DNA of 9,937 bases from Flavobacteriales bacterium UBA972 (GCA_002292855.1 DBBY01000068.1:5110-15046); one strand, 5' to 3'; counted from the stretch's first letter, positions 1 to 6,766 are shown. The notes: a model not told the origin generated them from the letters alone. Numbers and translations are program-made.

Positions 1-222
1 CCTGACTTTACCGGCTTCTCGGGCATTGACGGCATTGTGCGCGACTCCGAGGGCAATGATTTGTTTCAGTACGGACTCCCCGCAGTGCTGCAGGTTACGG
101 CCCAAAAAGGGGGGAATCCGCCCGTGGTTTTTGGTTGCAGCTACTTGAAGCTCACTTCAGACAGCACCGCTAAAGTGCAGATTATCGTTCAGCCCTACGT
201 AGAGGGTGTTAGCGGCTGCTAA
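1..222 (+). CDS. C-terminal part of an unrecognised protein (5' end outside window)
   Basis: Frame 1 is open from the first base to a TAA stop at 220-222, giving 73 visible residues that end in ...VEGVSGC. An ATG at 37 lies inside the frame, but the reading frame continues upstream without a stop, so this is most likely the tail of a longer gene. The visible part is rich in Gly, Val, Ser and Thr, with alternating hydrophobic stretches (LPAVLQVTA, PPVVFGCSYLKL, AKVQIIVQPY) that suggest beta-strands. I see no membrane helix or catalytic motif and do not recognise the family. The cvpA gene starts 3 bp after its stop, so the two are probably co-transcribed. That they are real and in frame is fairly sure; the function is unknown. 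Confidence 0.6.
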   Translation, partial: PDFTGFSGIDGIVRDSEGNDLFQYGLPAVLQVTAQKGGNPPVVFGCSYLKLTSDSTAKVQIIVQPYVEGVSGC

Positions 223-225
223 AGC

Positions 226-747
226 ATGACGGGCTTAGACCTGCTCATCGTCGCGCTCGTTTTGGTTTTAACCCTGCGGGGCATTTGGCGGGGCTTCATC
301 AATGATCTTTCGGGCCTTCTGGGCCTTCTGCTGGGTTATCTTTTTGCCGGACCCCTAGCCAAGCGCGTGGAGCCCTTTTTGGAGGCCTTCGTCGAAGGGC
401 CCAGCCTTAGGGAGGGTGTAGCTTACTACCTCAGTCTTTTTGCCATTTACCTCGCAGTGGTCTTTTTGGGCAAGCTTGCCACGGGCCTGTCTAAACTCGT
501 TTTGCTCGGTTGGCTGAACCGACTCCTTGGCGCCTTGAGCGGATTCACCAAGGGCATCCTCATCGCATCGCTTGTTGCCCTGCCGCTTCGCTGGATCGGA
601 AATGAATTTCCTTCGGTCGGACCCGGAGAAGAACTCCGCAACGAGTCGCGCTACTTTGGCTACTCCCTGCGGCTCGGTAACTGGCTTACCTCCAACCTAT
701 TCCGCATCGAGGACGGCCTGAATGCCGGGGAGGACGAGGCCTTCTAG
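226..747 (+). CDS. cvpA: CvpA family inner-membrane protein
   Basis: This is a 173-residue membrane protein of the CvpA (colicin V production) family. The family is linked in other bacteria to colicin V export, envelope stress and cell-surface phenotypes, but its biochemical role is not settled. Four hydrophobic segments are visible, at about residues 3-19, 26-43, 65-86 and 107-122. Family hallmarks are the RGIWRGF motif (18-24) right after the first helix and the NRLLGALSGFTKG stretch (98-110) leading into the last helix. The tail after residue 123 is polar and acidic (ends EDEAF). The length is typical. The ATG at 226 follows the preceding gene's stop by 3 bp, which suggests translational coupling. 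Its last 51 bp overlap the 3' end of the convergent pgk gene. Confidence 0.85.
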   Translation: MTGLDLLIVALVLVLTLRGIWRGFINDLSGLLGLLLGYLFAGPLAKRVEPFLEAFVEGPSLREGVAYYLSLFAIYLAVVFLGKLATGLSKLVLLGWLNRLLGALSGFTKGILIASLVALPLRWIGNEFPSVGPGEELRNESRYFGYSLRLGNWLTSNLFRIEDGLNAGEDEAF

Positions 748-1896
748 GTACTCCAGCATGGCTCCGCCGCCTGTGCTCACGTAGCTCACTCGGCCTGATA
801 ATTCAAACTGTTCCACGGCAGCCACGCTGTCGCCTCCGCCTACGAGCGAAAAAAGCCTGCCCGATTCGGTGGCCTTGGCAATGGCTTCGCCCAATTCGCG
901 CGTTCCGGCCGCAAAGGCATCCATCTCAAATACGCCCATTGGTCCGTTCCAAAGCAGGGTTTTCGCCCGGCCCACGACCCCCGCGTAGGCGGCAATGGTC
1001 TCTGGGCCAATGTCAAGCCCCATCCAGCCCTTGGGTATTGCATTGCTCGCAACAACAAGCGTCTTGGCGTCCGGCGCAAAGCGGTCGGCCGCCACAACGT
1101 CCAAGGGCAGGTGAATTTCAACTCCCTTCTCTTGGGCGGACTTCATGATTTGGCGCGCGGTTTCAAGGTGCTCGTCCTCTACCAAACTACTGCCCACTTC
1201 GGCGCCCTGAGCCTTCAAAAAAGTAAATGCCATTCCGCCGCCAATTAGCAGGGCGTCGACTCGGTCCAAAAGACGCTCCAGAATGACGATTTTGCTTGAA
1301 ACCTTAGAACCGCCTACCACGGCAACCGCGGGCCTCTCTGGCGACGCTAAAACGCGGTCTACGTTCTTAATCTCGTTGGCCATGACCATACCAAAGGCTG
1401 TTCTACCCTTAAAGCTCGAGGCAACCACGGCCGTAGAGGCGTGGGCGCGGTGTGCGGTACCAAAGGCGTCGTTGACGTAGGCGTCTCCCAATTCTGCCAG
1501 TTGGGCGGCAAATTCAGGGTCTCCTGCCTCTTCACCCGCAAAAAAACGGACGTTCTCAAGCAACAAGACCTCGCCATCGCACAAGGCCTTGGTGGCCGCA
1601 ACGGCCATTGGTCCAACGGTTTGGTCTAGAAACTGAACTTCTCTACCCAGGGCAAGTGAAAGCTCCCGCGCCACGGGGCGCAGGCTCAGTGTAGACTCCA
1701 GGCCCGGTTTGGGTCGGCCCAAGTGCGAGAGCAAAACCGCCCGCCCGCCGCGGTCTAAAATAGAACGCAGCGTTGGCAGTGTTGCGATAATTCGCTGGTT
1801 ATTAGCCACCCCACCGTCTTCGCGAAGAGGTACATTGTAGTCTACGCGCAGCAAAATCCGCTTGCCTTTAACGTCGAGTTGGTCTATGGTTTTCAT
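697..1896 (-). CDS. pgk: Phosphoglycerate kinase
   Basis: This cytoplasmic glycolytic enzyme transfers phosphate from 1,3-bisphosphoglycerate to ADP, giving 3-phosphoglycerate and ATP; the reaction is reversible. The 399 residues match the usual length. The N-terminal PGK signature is clear (LLRVDYNVP, about residues 15-23), followed by LLSHLGRP, the hinge-region GGSKVSSK, WNGPMGVFE, and the nucleotide-binding LVGGGDSVAAV near the C-terminus. The ATG at 1896 is chosen because it begins the conserved MKTIDQLDVKGKR start. A longer in-frame opening from a TTG at 1926 adds ten unconserved residues, and that TTG is part of a -7 promoter box. Pgk is transcribed divergently from holB, and its 3' end overlaps cvpA by 51 bp. 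Confidence 0.97.
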   Translation of the reverse strand: MKTIDQLDVKGKRILLRVDYNVPLREDGGVANNQRIIATLPTLRSILDRGGRAVLLSHLGRPKPGLESTLSLRPVARELSLALGREVQFLDQTVGPMAVAATKALCDGEVLLLENVRFFAGEEAGDPEFAAQLAELGDAYVNDAFGTAHRAHASTAVVASSFKGRTAFGMVMANEIKNVDRVLASPERPAVAVVGGSKVSSKIVILERLLDRVDALLIGGGMAFTFLKAQGAEVGSSLVEDEHLETARQIMKSAQEKGVEIHLPLDVVAADRFAPDAKTLVVASNAIPKGWMGLDIGPETIAAYAGVVGRAKTLLWNGPMGVFEMDAFAAGTRELGEAIAKATESGRLFSLVGGGDSVAAVEQFELSGRVSYVSTGGGAMLEYLEGLVLPGIQAVLDAE

Positions 1897-1923
1897 AAAA
1901 TGCGGCTTGGTTTTTTCGCATAC

Positions 1924-1931
1924 CAAAGGTA
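1924..1931 (-). promoter_or_regulatory. Bacteroidota-type -7 promoter box (TACCTTTG) for pgk
   Basis: The minus strand reads TACCTTTG, a full match to the Bacteroidota primary-sigma -7 consensus TAnnTTTG, 27 bp upstream of the pgk ATG. Transcription would start around 1917-1920, leaving a leader of about 20-25 nt. No good TTTG -33 element is seen at 19-21 bp, so the call rests on the -7 box and its position. Confidence 0.5.
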
Positions 1932-1952
1932 GGGCGCTAACTTAGCTCCGCT

Positions 1953-3101
1953 TTGTCTGCCGGCCTTCAGATTCCCCTTAATAAACTTCCTGAGTGGAGC
2001 CTTTGGCTTGACCAGGCTGCGCAACGCGAGCGGATTCCGCACGCCCAAATGCTCGTTTGCGAAGACGGCGGAATTGCCTGGCCCCTTGCCCTAGACTACC
2101 TCCACCGGCTGCTGTGCGCGGCTCCCTCCGCACTGGGCGCCTGCAAAACATGCCCCTCCTGCATTCAGCTTGCCAACCTTGCCCACCCTGACGTCCACTG
2201 GATTATTCCGGTCGTGGGCGGCGAGGGCAGGGGAGACGACGAAGACAGCTCTGCCCCCTTTTTGGCGGACTTTCGCCGATTCTTACTCGACAATCCGCAA
2301 CCCCTTGCCAACGACTGGGTCGAGCTTTTGGGCGGCAAGCAAAAGGTGGTGCAAATTTCGGTCAAGGAGTCCGCGCGAATACAGCGCCTGCTCAGCCTCA
2401 AGTCCCACGGCGGAGGCTTTAAGGTCGTTGTGATTTGGATGCCGGAGCGCCTCAACGACTCCGCAGCCAACAAGCTCCTCAAGCTCATTGAAGAGCCGCA
2501 GGACCGCACCCTGCTTCTGTTCATTAGCCACGACGAGCAATCCGTCATTGCTACCATTCGGTCGCGCTGTCAGGTGCACTACGCAAGGCCCCTTGGTAGC
2601 AGCATCTTAATCGACGGGCTTATGGGGCTTGGTATTCCCGCGGACCAAGCTGAACTGCTTGCCGAGCTTTCTGGCGGGCAGCCTGGTCAGGCCGTAATGC
2701 TGCACCGCAACCGAGACGCCCTGCGCGAACCCCTTCAGTGGTTTGTGACCTTTATGCGCTTGGTTTATAAAAAAGACCTGCTTGCCCTGCTGGCCTTCGC
2801 GGAATCCCTGGCCAAAGAACCGCGCGAGCAGCAAAAGCAGTGGATTCAAGTAAGCGCACAACTCCTGTCTCAGTTGCTACGAATGCGCCACGGAGCCCTT
2901 AAAAATTCGCTGTTTTCTTGGTTTCCCGACGTGTCCTTTCAACCCGAGGCCCTGGCTGGCCTGATCGACGAAACCAGGCACCGCGAAATTCAAGACCTGC
3001 TTCAATCTGCCCTTGCCGACATCCAGCGCAACATCAACAGCCGCATCGTCCTTAGCGACCTAGGGCTTCAGTTTATGCGACTTTTCGCAGAACGTAGATA
3101 A
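1953..3101 (+). CDS. holB: DNA polymerase III subunit delta' (clamp loader)
   Basis: The 382-residue delta' subunit is the stator of the clamp-loader complex that places the beta sliding clamp on DNA during replication. The order of features fits: RIPHAQ (28-32 region), a P-loop position with no GKT (residues 36-44, CEDGGIAWP), four zinc-ligand cysteines C55, C64, C67 and C70, then KVVVIWMPERLNDSAANKLLK (157-177), LIEEP, and the clamp-loader SRC motif at 204-206. Loss of the Walker A lysine is expected, because delta' does not hydrolyse ATP. The frame is closed upstream by TAA at 1938, and the only plausible initiator before the conserved region is TTG at 1953; the next ATG would remove 32 residues, including RIPHA. 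The exact start is therefore less sure than the identity. Its last 29 bp overlap the convergent methyltransferase gene. Confidence 0.9.
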   Translation: MSAGLQIPLNKLPEWSLWLDQAAQRERIPHAQMLVCEDGGIAWPLALDYLHRLLCAAPSALGACKTCPSCIQLANLAHPDVHWIIPVVGGEGRGDDEDSSAPFLADFRRFLLDNPQPLANDWVELLGGKQKVVQISVKESARIQRLLSLKSHGGGFKVVVIWMPERLNDSAANKLLKLIEEPQDRTLLLFISHDEQSVIATIRSRCQVHYARPLGSSILIDGLMGLGIPADQAELLAELSGGQPGQAVMLHRNRDALREPLQWFVTFMRLVYKKDLLALLAFAESLAKEPREQQKQWIQVSAQLLSQLLRMRHGALKNSLFSWFPDVSFQPEALAGLIDETRHREIQDLLQSALADIQRNINSRIVLSDLGLQFMRLFAERR

Positions 3102-3948
3102 GGCTCGACGCGTTGCTGTGGCCGCCCAGTATATTGCTGCGCAATCCTTGATAAAAAGCTGACAACCAATTGATTGACCCATTTTTGTAGCGCTCGCTTA
3201 AAAGGGATACATAAAATGCGTCCATTCGCATTGGGTGAACAGCCTCAACAAAAAGACCCTTCCGTTTCGCGAGTTCCGTCATCGACTCCTTGGTAAAATG
3301 CCAGTAGTGAATGGGTACATCCCAAGCCGCCCAAAAACTACCGTAGTGCCGAGCGTCGGGCGAGGCATAATTGGGGAGCGCCACTATAATAGCTCCTCCA
3401 GGGTTTAATCGGTCCCTAATCCACTGAAGCGTTTCTGCGGGATCATCCAAATGCTCCAAAACGTGAAAGAGGGTGACCGCATCGTACTTGGCCTCGGGCA
3501 GCTCGTCGCGAGACGACACAACGATTCCCGATTTTAGTTTTTCTTGGGCCCTAGCGCGCGCCAAATCCGACAGCTCCACTCCCTGTACCTGCCAACCGCG
3601 GCGCTCCGCACGGGATGCAAAAAAACCCACGCCGCAGCCGTAATCCAAAAGACTGCCTTTAGATTTCTTGGTGGCTGATGCAATTAACCGCACCTTGGTC
3701 CAGGACGCAAACATTCGGGCTATTCCATAGATGCGCCCCATCATGCCTTGACCCTGATCCAAATGCGACACGTAGGCTGGGCTGTCGTAGTAAGCCGCAA
3801 TGCGGTCGGGTCGTGGATTCGTAATGCCTAAGTTGCATTGGTGGCAAAATTCCACGCTAAAGGTTTCGCCGCTGACCATGTGGTCGACGACCTCAAAGGC
3901 GCCGTGGCGTTCGGTACTGAGGCAGGAGGGGCAGCGATCGATATTCAT
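3073..3948 (-). CDS. Class I SAM-dependent methyltransferase with N-terminal zinc-ribbon-like cysteines
   Basis: The 291-residue protein has a Rossmann-type methyltransferase core. Motif I is LDYGCGVGF (101-109), with the acidic residue that binds the SAM ribose at E125 (GVEL). The HVLEHL motif is at 162-167, followed by LNPGGAIIVALPN (181-193). The N-terminus carries two Cys pairs, CPSC (6-9) and CHQC (35-38), which probably form a zinc ribbon, and then NPRP (44-47). This layout is common in a Bacteroidota family of unassigned methyltransferases; the substrate cannot be read from sequence. The ATG at 3948 places the first Cys pair at the start. A longer open frame up to 4080 runs back through the mnmG end and is not credible. 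The gene follows mnmG by 16 bp, almost all of it taken up by a parS-like palindrome, and is probably the last gene of the rpiB-ybeY-mnmG operon. Confidence 0.85.
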   Translation of the reverse strand: MNIDRCPSCLSTERHGAFEVVDHMVSGETFSVEFCHQCNLGITNPRPDRIAAYYDSPAYVSHLDQGQGMMGRIYGIARMFASWTKVRLIASATKKSKGSLLDYGCGVGFFASRAERRGWQVQGVELSDLARARAQEKLKSGIVVSSRDELPEAKYDAVTLFHVLEHLDDPAETLQWIRDRLNPGGAIIVALPNYASPDARHYGSFWAAWDVPIHYWHFTKESMTELAKRKGLFVEAVHPMRMDAFYVSLLSERYKNGSINWLSAFYQGLRSNILGGHSNASSLIYVLRKVA

Positions 3949-3950
3949 AA

Positions 3951-3966
3951 TGTTCCACGTGGAACT
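3951..3966. promoter_or_regulatory. parS: parS-like palindrome, copy 1 (between mnmG and methyltransferase)
   Basis: The + strand reads TGTTCCACGTGGAACT. Its inner 14 bp, GTTCCACGTGGAAC, are a perfect palindrome. This is one base from a fully symmetric TGTTCCACGTGGAACA, the form of parS recognised by chromosomal ParB in several bacteria (for example pseudomonads; the B. subtilis form is TGTTTCACGTGAAACA). It fills the gap between the mnmG stop and the next ATG. ParB binding is inferred. As RNA it could also fold into a small hairpin (GUUCC, ACGU loop, GGAAC). Confidence 0.6.
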
Positions 3967-5818
3967 AGCGACCCAAATGTACCATGAGCACTTGAATGTC
4001 CGCGGGCGACACCCCAGAAATTCGGCTTGCTTGACCCAAGGTTTCTGGCTGCAATAGTTCCATTTTTTGCCGAGCCTCAATACTGAGCGCGACGATACGA
4101 GCGTAGTTATAGTCTTTAGGAATTCTTAAAAGATCCAACCTCTTCAGCTTATCGACTTGCTCCTGCTCCTTCTCAAGGTAGCCGCTGTACTTAGCGTCGA
4201 TCTCAATCTGTTCCCAAACTAGAGCGTCAACCGCGGGCATGCCTGGATCATTGTGCTGCAGCAAAATCTCCGGCAAGTCAAGCTGCGGACGACCCAAGAG
4301 GGCGCTCATCGGCCCCTTCTGGCGCAGGGCGGTCGTGCCCTTGCCAATAAGCCATTCGTTCCAGTGATCAGGCTCTGCCGACTGGTCGACCAACCATTGC
4401 TCTGCCCCGACTCTTTGCTCTTGCTTGAGCTCAAAGGACTTCCATTGCTCGTTGCCCACAAGCCCAAGCTCTCTCCCTTTGGAAGTCAGTCTTCGGTCGG
4501 CATTGTCTTGCCTTAGGCTGAGGCGAAACTCCGCCCGGCTAGTAAACATTCGGTAGGGCTCGTCCGTGCCCTTAGTAATGAGGTCGTCAATCAAAACGCC
4601 AATGTAGGCCTCGCTTCGATCCAGCTCAAAGGCGGACACTCCTGAGATTTTTCTGGCCGCGTTTATTCCAGCCATTAAGCCCTGGCAGGCAGCCTCCTCA
4701 TAGCCGGTGGTGCCGTTAATCTGGCCCGCAAAGTACAGGCCGTCGACCAATTTGGTTTCTAGGCTGTGCTTGAGCTGCGTTGGGGGGAAGTAGTCGTATT
4801 CCACCGCATAGCCCGGCCTAAAAACCTTGGCCCGCTCAAAGCCTGGAATCTTATGCATGGCCGCAATTTGCACTTCTTCGGGCAGGCTTGTGGAGAAGCC
4901 ATTTATGTACATCTCCACCGTATCCCAGCCCTCCGGTTCTACAAAGAGCTGGTGGCTCGTTTTGTCAGCAAAACGGTTAATCTTGTCTTCAATACTTGGG
5001 CAATAACGCGGACCACTACCCTGTATGGAGCCGTTAAAAAGCGGGCTTTGGTCGAAACCAAGCCGCAGCGCATCGTGTACTTCTTCGCTGGTGTGGGCAA
5101 TCCAACAGTGCCTTTGTTTTTTAAGTGGCGTCGAGGCCCAATAGCTAAAGGTTCCGGGGTTGACGTCGCCCTCTTGTACCTCAAACTTGCTGTAGTCCAA
5201 GCTCCTTCCGTCCACGCGGGGCGGGGTGCCAGTCTTCATGCGGCCCGAGTCAAATCCAAGCCTCTGGAGGCATGCGGTAATTCCCAAGGCGCTTCCCTCT
5301 GCATTACGCCCTCCCGCAATCTGCCTGCTGCCAATGTGCATTACGCCATTCAAGAAGGTTCCGCTCGTTACTACGGCGGCCTTGCATTGAATTGCCTGAC
5401 CTCCTTGAAGCACAACGCCAGTAATTTGGCCTGATTCTACCAAAAGGTTCTCTACGGTCGACTGAATCATATCAAGATTGGGAATCCGCTCGAGGGTCAA
5501 GCGCCACTCTTCCGCAAACCGCATGCGGTCGTTCTGGGTGCGCGGACTCCACATTGCGGCGCCCTTGCTGCGATTGAGCATGCGCCACTGTATGGCCGTC
5601 TTGTCTGAAATGATTCCGCTATAGCCCCCAAGGGCGTCAATCTCGCGCACTATTTGACCCTTGGCTACGCCGCCCATTGCTGGGTTGCAGCTCATCTGGC
5701 CGATCGTCTGAAGGTTCATGGTAACCAAGAGTACACTATGGCCCATTCGGGCTGCGGCTGCGGCTGCCTCGTTCCCAGCGTGGCCTGCGCCAACAACTAC
5801 CACATCATAACTTAGCAT
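3965..5818 (-). CDS. mnmG: tRNA uridine-5-carboxymethylaminomethyl(34) synthesis enzyme MnmG (GidA)
   Basis: This FAD enzyme works with MnmE to put the carboxymethylaminomethyl (or aminomethyl) group on C5 of the wobble uridine of a set of tRNAs. Its 617 residues are the normal length. The N-terminal FAD-binding motif is VVVVGAGHAGNEAA (6-19). Both family signatures are present: GPRYCPSIEDKI (269-280), containing the conserved C273, and AGQINGTTGYEEAACQG (364-380). The C-terminal helical tRNA/MnmE-binding part ends with ETLGQASRISGVSP...LMVHLGR. The ATG at 5818 gives the standard N-terminus and lies 4 bp after the ybeY stop, so translation is likely coupled. The gene is bracketed by two parS-like palindromes. 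Confidence 0.98.
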   Translation of the reverse strand: MLSYDVVVVGAGHAGNEAAAAAARMGHSVLLVTMNLQTIGQMSCNPAMGGVAKGQIVREIDALGGYSGIISDKTAIQWRMLNRSKGAAMWSPRTQNDRMRFAEEWRLTLERIPNLDMIQSTVENLLVESGQITGVVLQGGQAIQCKAAVVTSGTFLNGVMHIGSRQIAGGRNAEGSALGITACLQRLGFDSGRMKTGTPPRVDGRSLDYSKFEVQEGDVNPGTFSYWASTPLKKQRHCWIAHTSEEVHDALRLGFDQSPLFNGSIQGSGPRYCPSIEDKINRFADKTSHQLFVEPEGWDTVEMYINGFSTSLPEEVQIAAMHKIPGFERAKVFRPGYAVEYDYFPPTQLKHSLETKLVDGLYFAGQINGTTGYEEAACQGLMAGINAARKISGVSAFELDRSEAYIGVLIDDLITKGTDEPYRMFTSRAEFRLSLRQDNADRRLTSKGRELGLVGNEQWKSFELKQEQRVGAEQWLVDQSAEPDHWNEWLIGKGTTALRQKGPMSALLGRPQLDLPEILLQHNDPGMPAVDALVWEQIEIDAKYSGYLEKEQEQVDKLKRLDLLRIPKDYNYARIVALSIEARQKMELLQPETLGQASRISGVSPADIQVLMVHLGR

Positions 5819-5822
5819 GGCA

Positions 5823-6284
5823 TCAAATGCTCCACGTGGAACATTCCGGGTGTTTGGTTAGGTACTCGTCTTCCTTTAGCCGGATCGCGGCCGCCTCTTG
5901 AGGTGTTCCGTCACCGTATCCAAGACAATGAAGCAGGCCGTGTACAAGAATCCGATGCAGCTCTCGCAAGAAGGGTTCGTTAAGCTCTGCGCTCTGCGCC
6001 TTTACCATTGACCAGCCAATAGCGAAATCCGCTTCAATCAGGGCAGCGCTATTAGAGTCCGAAAACGTAATAATGTCGGTGTCGTAGTCGTGATTCAAAA
6101 ACTGCTTGTTCAGGGCTATCATGTCGTCCGATTCTAGGGCCTTATAGTTCATTCTATTTACGGCCGCCCCCTCTGTTCGCGCCACATTAATAAGCCACTG
6201 CGCGCAAACCCTCTTAGAAAAGCCCGGAGTCTTCGGGAATTCAAAGGCTACTGCCACGGGGAATTTTTTGTATGCGCACTGCAT
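5823..6284 (-). CDS. ybeY: Endoribonuclease YbeY (rRNA maturation factor)
   Basis: YbeY is a small metal-dependent RNase needed for 16S rRNA 3'-end maturation and late ribosome quality control. The 153-residue product has the family landmarks LNKQFLNHDYDTDIITF (58-74) and the metal-site helix HRILVHGLLHCLGYGD (110-125), with ligands H115 and H119. The third His of the classic HGxLHLxGYDH motif is missing; the sequence is GYGDGT instead. As I recall, Bacteroidota YbeY proteins often read GYKDKT there, so I do not take this as inactivation. The ATG at 6284 is chosen; the frame stays open to an ATG at 6386, but those 34 extra residues lie within rpiB and look unlike YbeY. It overlaps the end of rpiB by 44 bp. 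Its last codons contain a parS-like site. Confidence 0.88.
   Translation of the reverse strand: MQCAYKKFPVAVAFEFPKTPGFSKRVCAQWLINVARTEGAAVNRMNYKALESDDMIALNKQFLNHDYDTDIITFSDSNSAALIEADFAIGWSMVKAQSAELNEPFLRELHRILVHGLLHCLGYGDGTPQEAAAIRLKEDEYLTKHPECSTWSI
5828..5843. promoter_or_regulatory. parS: parS-like palindrome, copy 2 (ybeY 3' end, just upstream of mnmG)
   Basis: The minus strand reads TGTTCCACGTGGAGCA, one base from the perfect palindrome TGTTCCACGTGGAACA. It is inside the last codons of ybeY (encoding C-S-T-W-S) and 9 bp upstream of the mnmG ATG. It shares 17 bases, GTTCCACGTGGARCATT, with copy 1. Because it lies in coding sequence, some of its conservation could be coding constraint, but YbeY C-termini are not conserved at this point. 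Confidence 0.58.
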
Positions 6285-6681
6285 GACGTCCGCCCTCGAA
6301 ATGAGCGCCAATGAATGCGTCAACGCAGGCCACTGCCGTTTCTGCATCAATGAATCGCGCGGGGAGGGCCAGTACGTTGGCATCATTATGCTGCCTTGCC
6401 AAGGAGGCCAGCTCTGGGAGCCAGCATAGTGCTCCCCTTATACCTTGGTACTTATTGACGGTCATATTAATTCCATTACCGCTACCGCATACCACAATAC
6501 CTAGGTCGCTGTGCTTGTTCTCTACATTCTTAGCTACGGAGTGGCCAAAGTCGGCGTAATCCACAGATTCCTCGGTAAAAGGACCACAATCCTCTACGTT
6601 ATGACCTAAGGCCATTAAATGACCTTTAATTAATTCTTTATACTTAAAGCCGGCGTGGTCGCTACCTAGAGAAAAATGCAT
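6241..6681 (-). CDS. rpiB: Ribose-5-phosphate isomerase B
   Basis: RpiB interconverts ribose 5-phosphate and ribulose 5-phosphate in the non-oxidative pentose phosphate pathway. The 146 residues include SDHAG (7-11), the catalytic cysteine C65 in GIVVCGSGNGI, the HNDANVLALPAR block (98-109; H98 is the expected acid/base), and the phosphate-binding C-terminus FEGGRHAVRI (128-137). The length is typical, and the ATG at 6681 gives the conserved start MHFSLGSDHAG. It is the first gene of a minus-strand operon with ybeY, mnmG and a methyltransferase, and overlaps ybeY by 44 bp in another frame. A -7 box lies 85 bp upstream, and the leader contains a 12-bp palindrome. LacA-type sugar isomerases share the fold, but the intact motifs favour RpiB. 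Confidence 0.93.
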   Translation of the reverse strand: MHFSLGSDHAGFKYKELIKGHLMALGHNVEDCGPFTEESVDYADFGHSVAKNVENKHSDLGIVVCGSGNGINMTVNKYQGIRGALCWLPELASLARQHNDANVLALPARFIDAETAVACVDAFIGAHFEGGRHAVRIQKIPRGSSL

Positions 6682-6722
6682 GTTGATAAGACGTTGGTAT
6701 GCTGTTAAAAAGTATTTATAAG

Positions 6723-6734
6723 TAGGTCGACCTA
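6723..6734. promoter_or_regulatory. 12-bp perfect palindrome in the rpiB leader
   Basis: TAGGTCGACCTA is a perfect inverted repeat without spacer. It lies between the predicted transcription start (about 6760) and the rpiB ATG at 6681. It could be an operator for a dimeric repressor or chance. No regulator gene sits beside it. Confidence 0.3.
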
Positions 6735-6766
6735 GTTAAGAGGGGTTAATTACCACGTATTAGCAA

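Noticed and set aside
2165..2579. Minus-strand open frames opposite holB (130 and 98 residues)
   Set aside because: They are shadows of holB, with low-complexity or unstructured translations and no start signals.
3949..4080. N-terminal extension of the methyltransferase frame up to 4080 (44 extra residues)
   Set aside because: It runs back through the mnmG coding end and the parS-like palindrome, looks like out-of-frame sequence, and leaves the natural MNIDRCPSC start internal.
4766..5434. 222-residue + strand open frame opposite mnmG
   Set aside because: MnmG is certain on the other strand; this long antisense frame is a by-product of its codon use and resembles no protein I know.
6285..6386. 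ybeY extended start at 6386
   Set aside because: The 34 extra residues lie antiparallel to no signal and within rpiB coding sequence, and they have no YbeY-like features. The ATG at 6284 gives the normal length.
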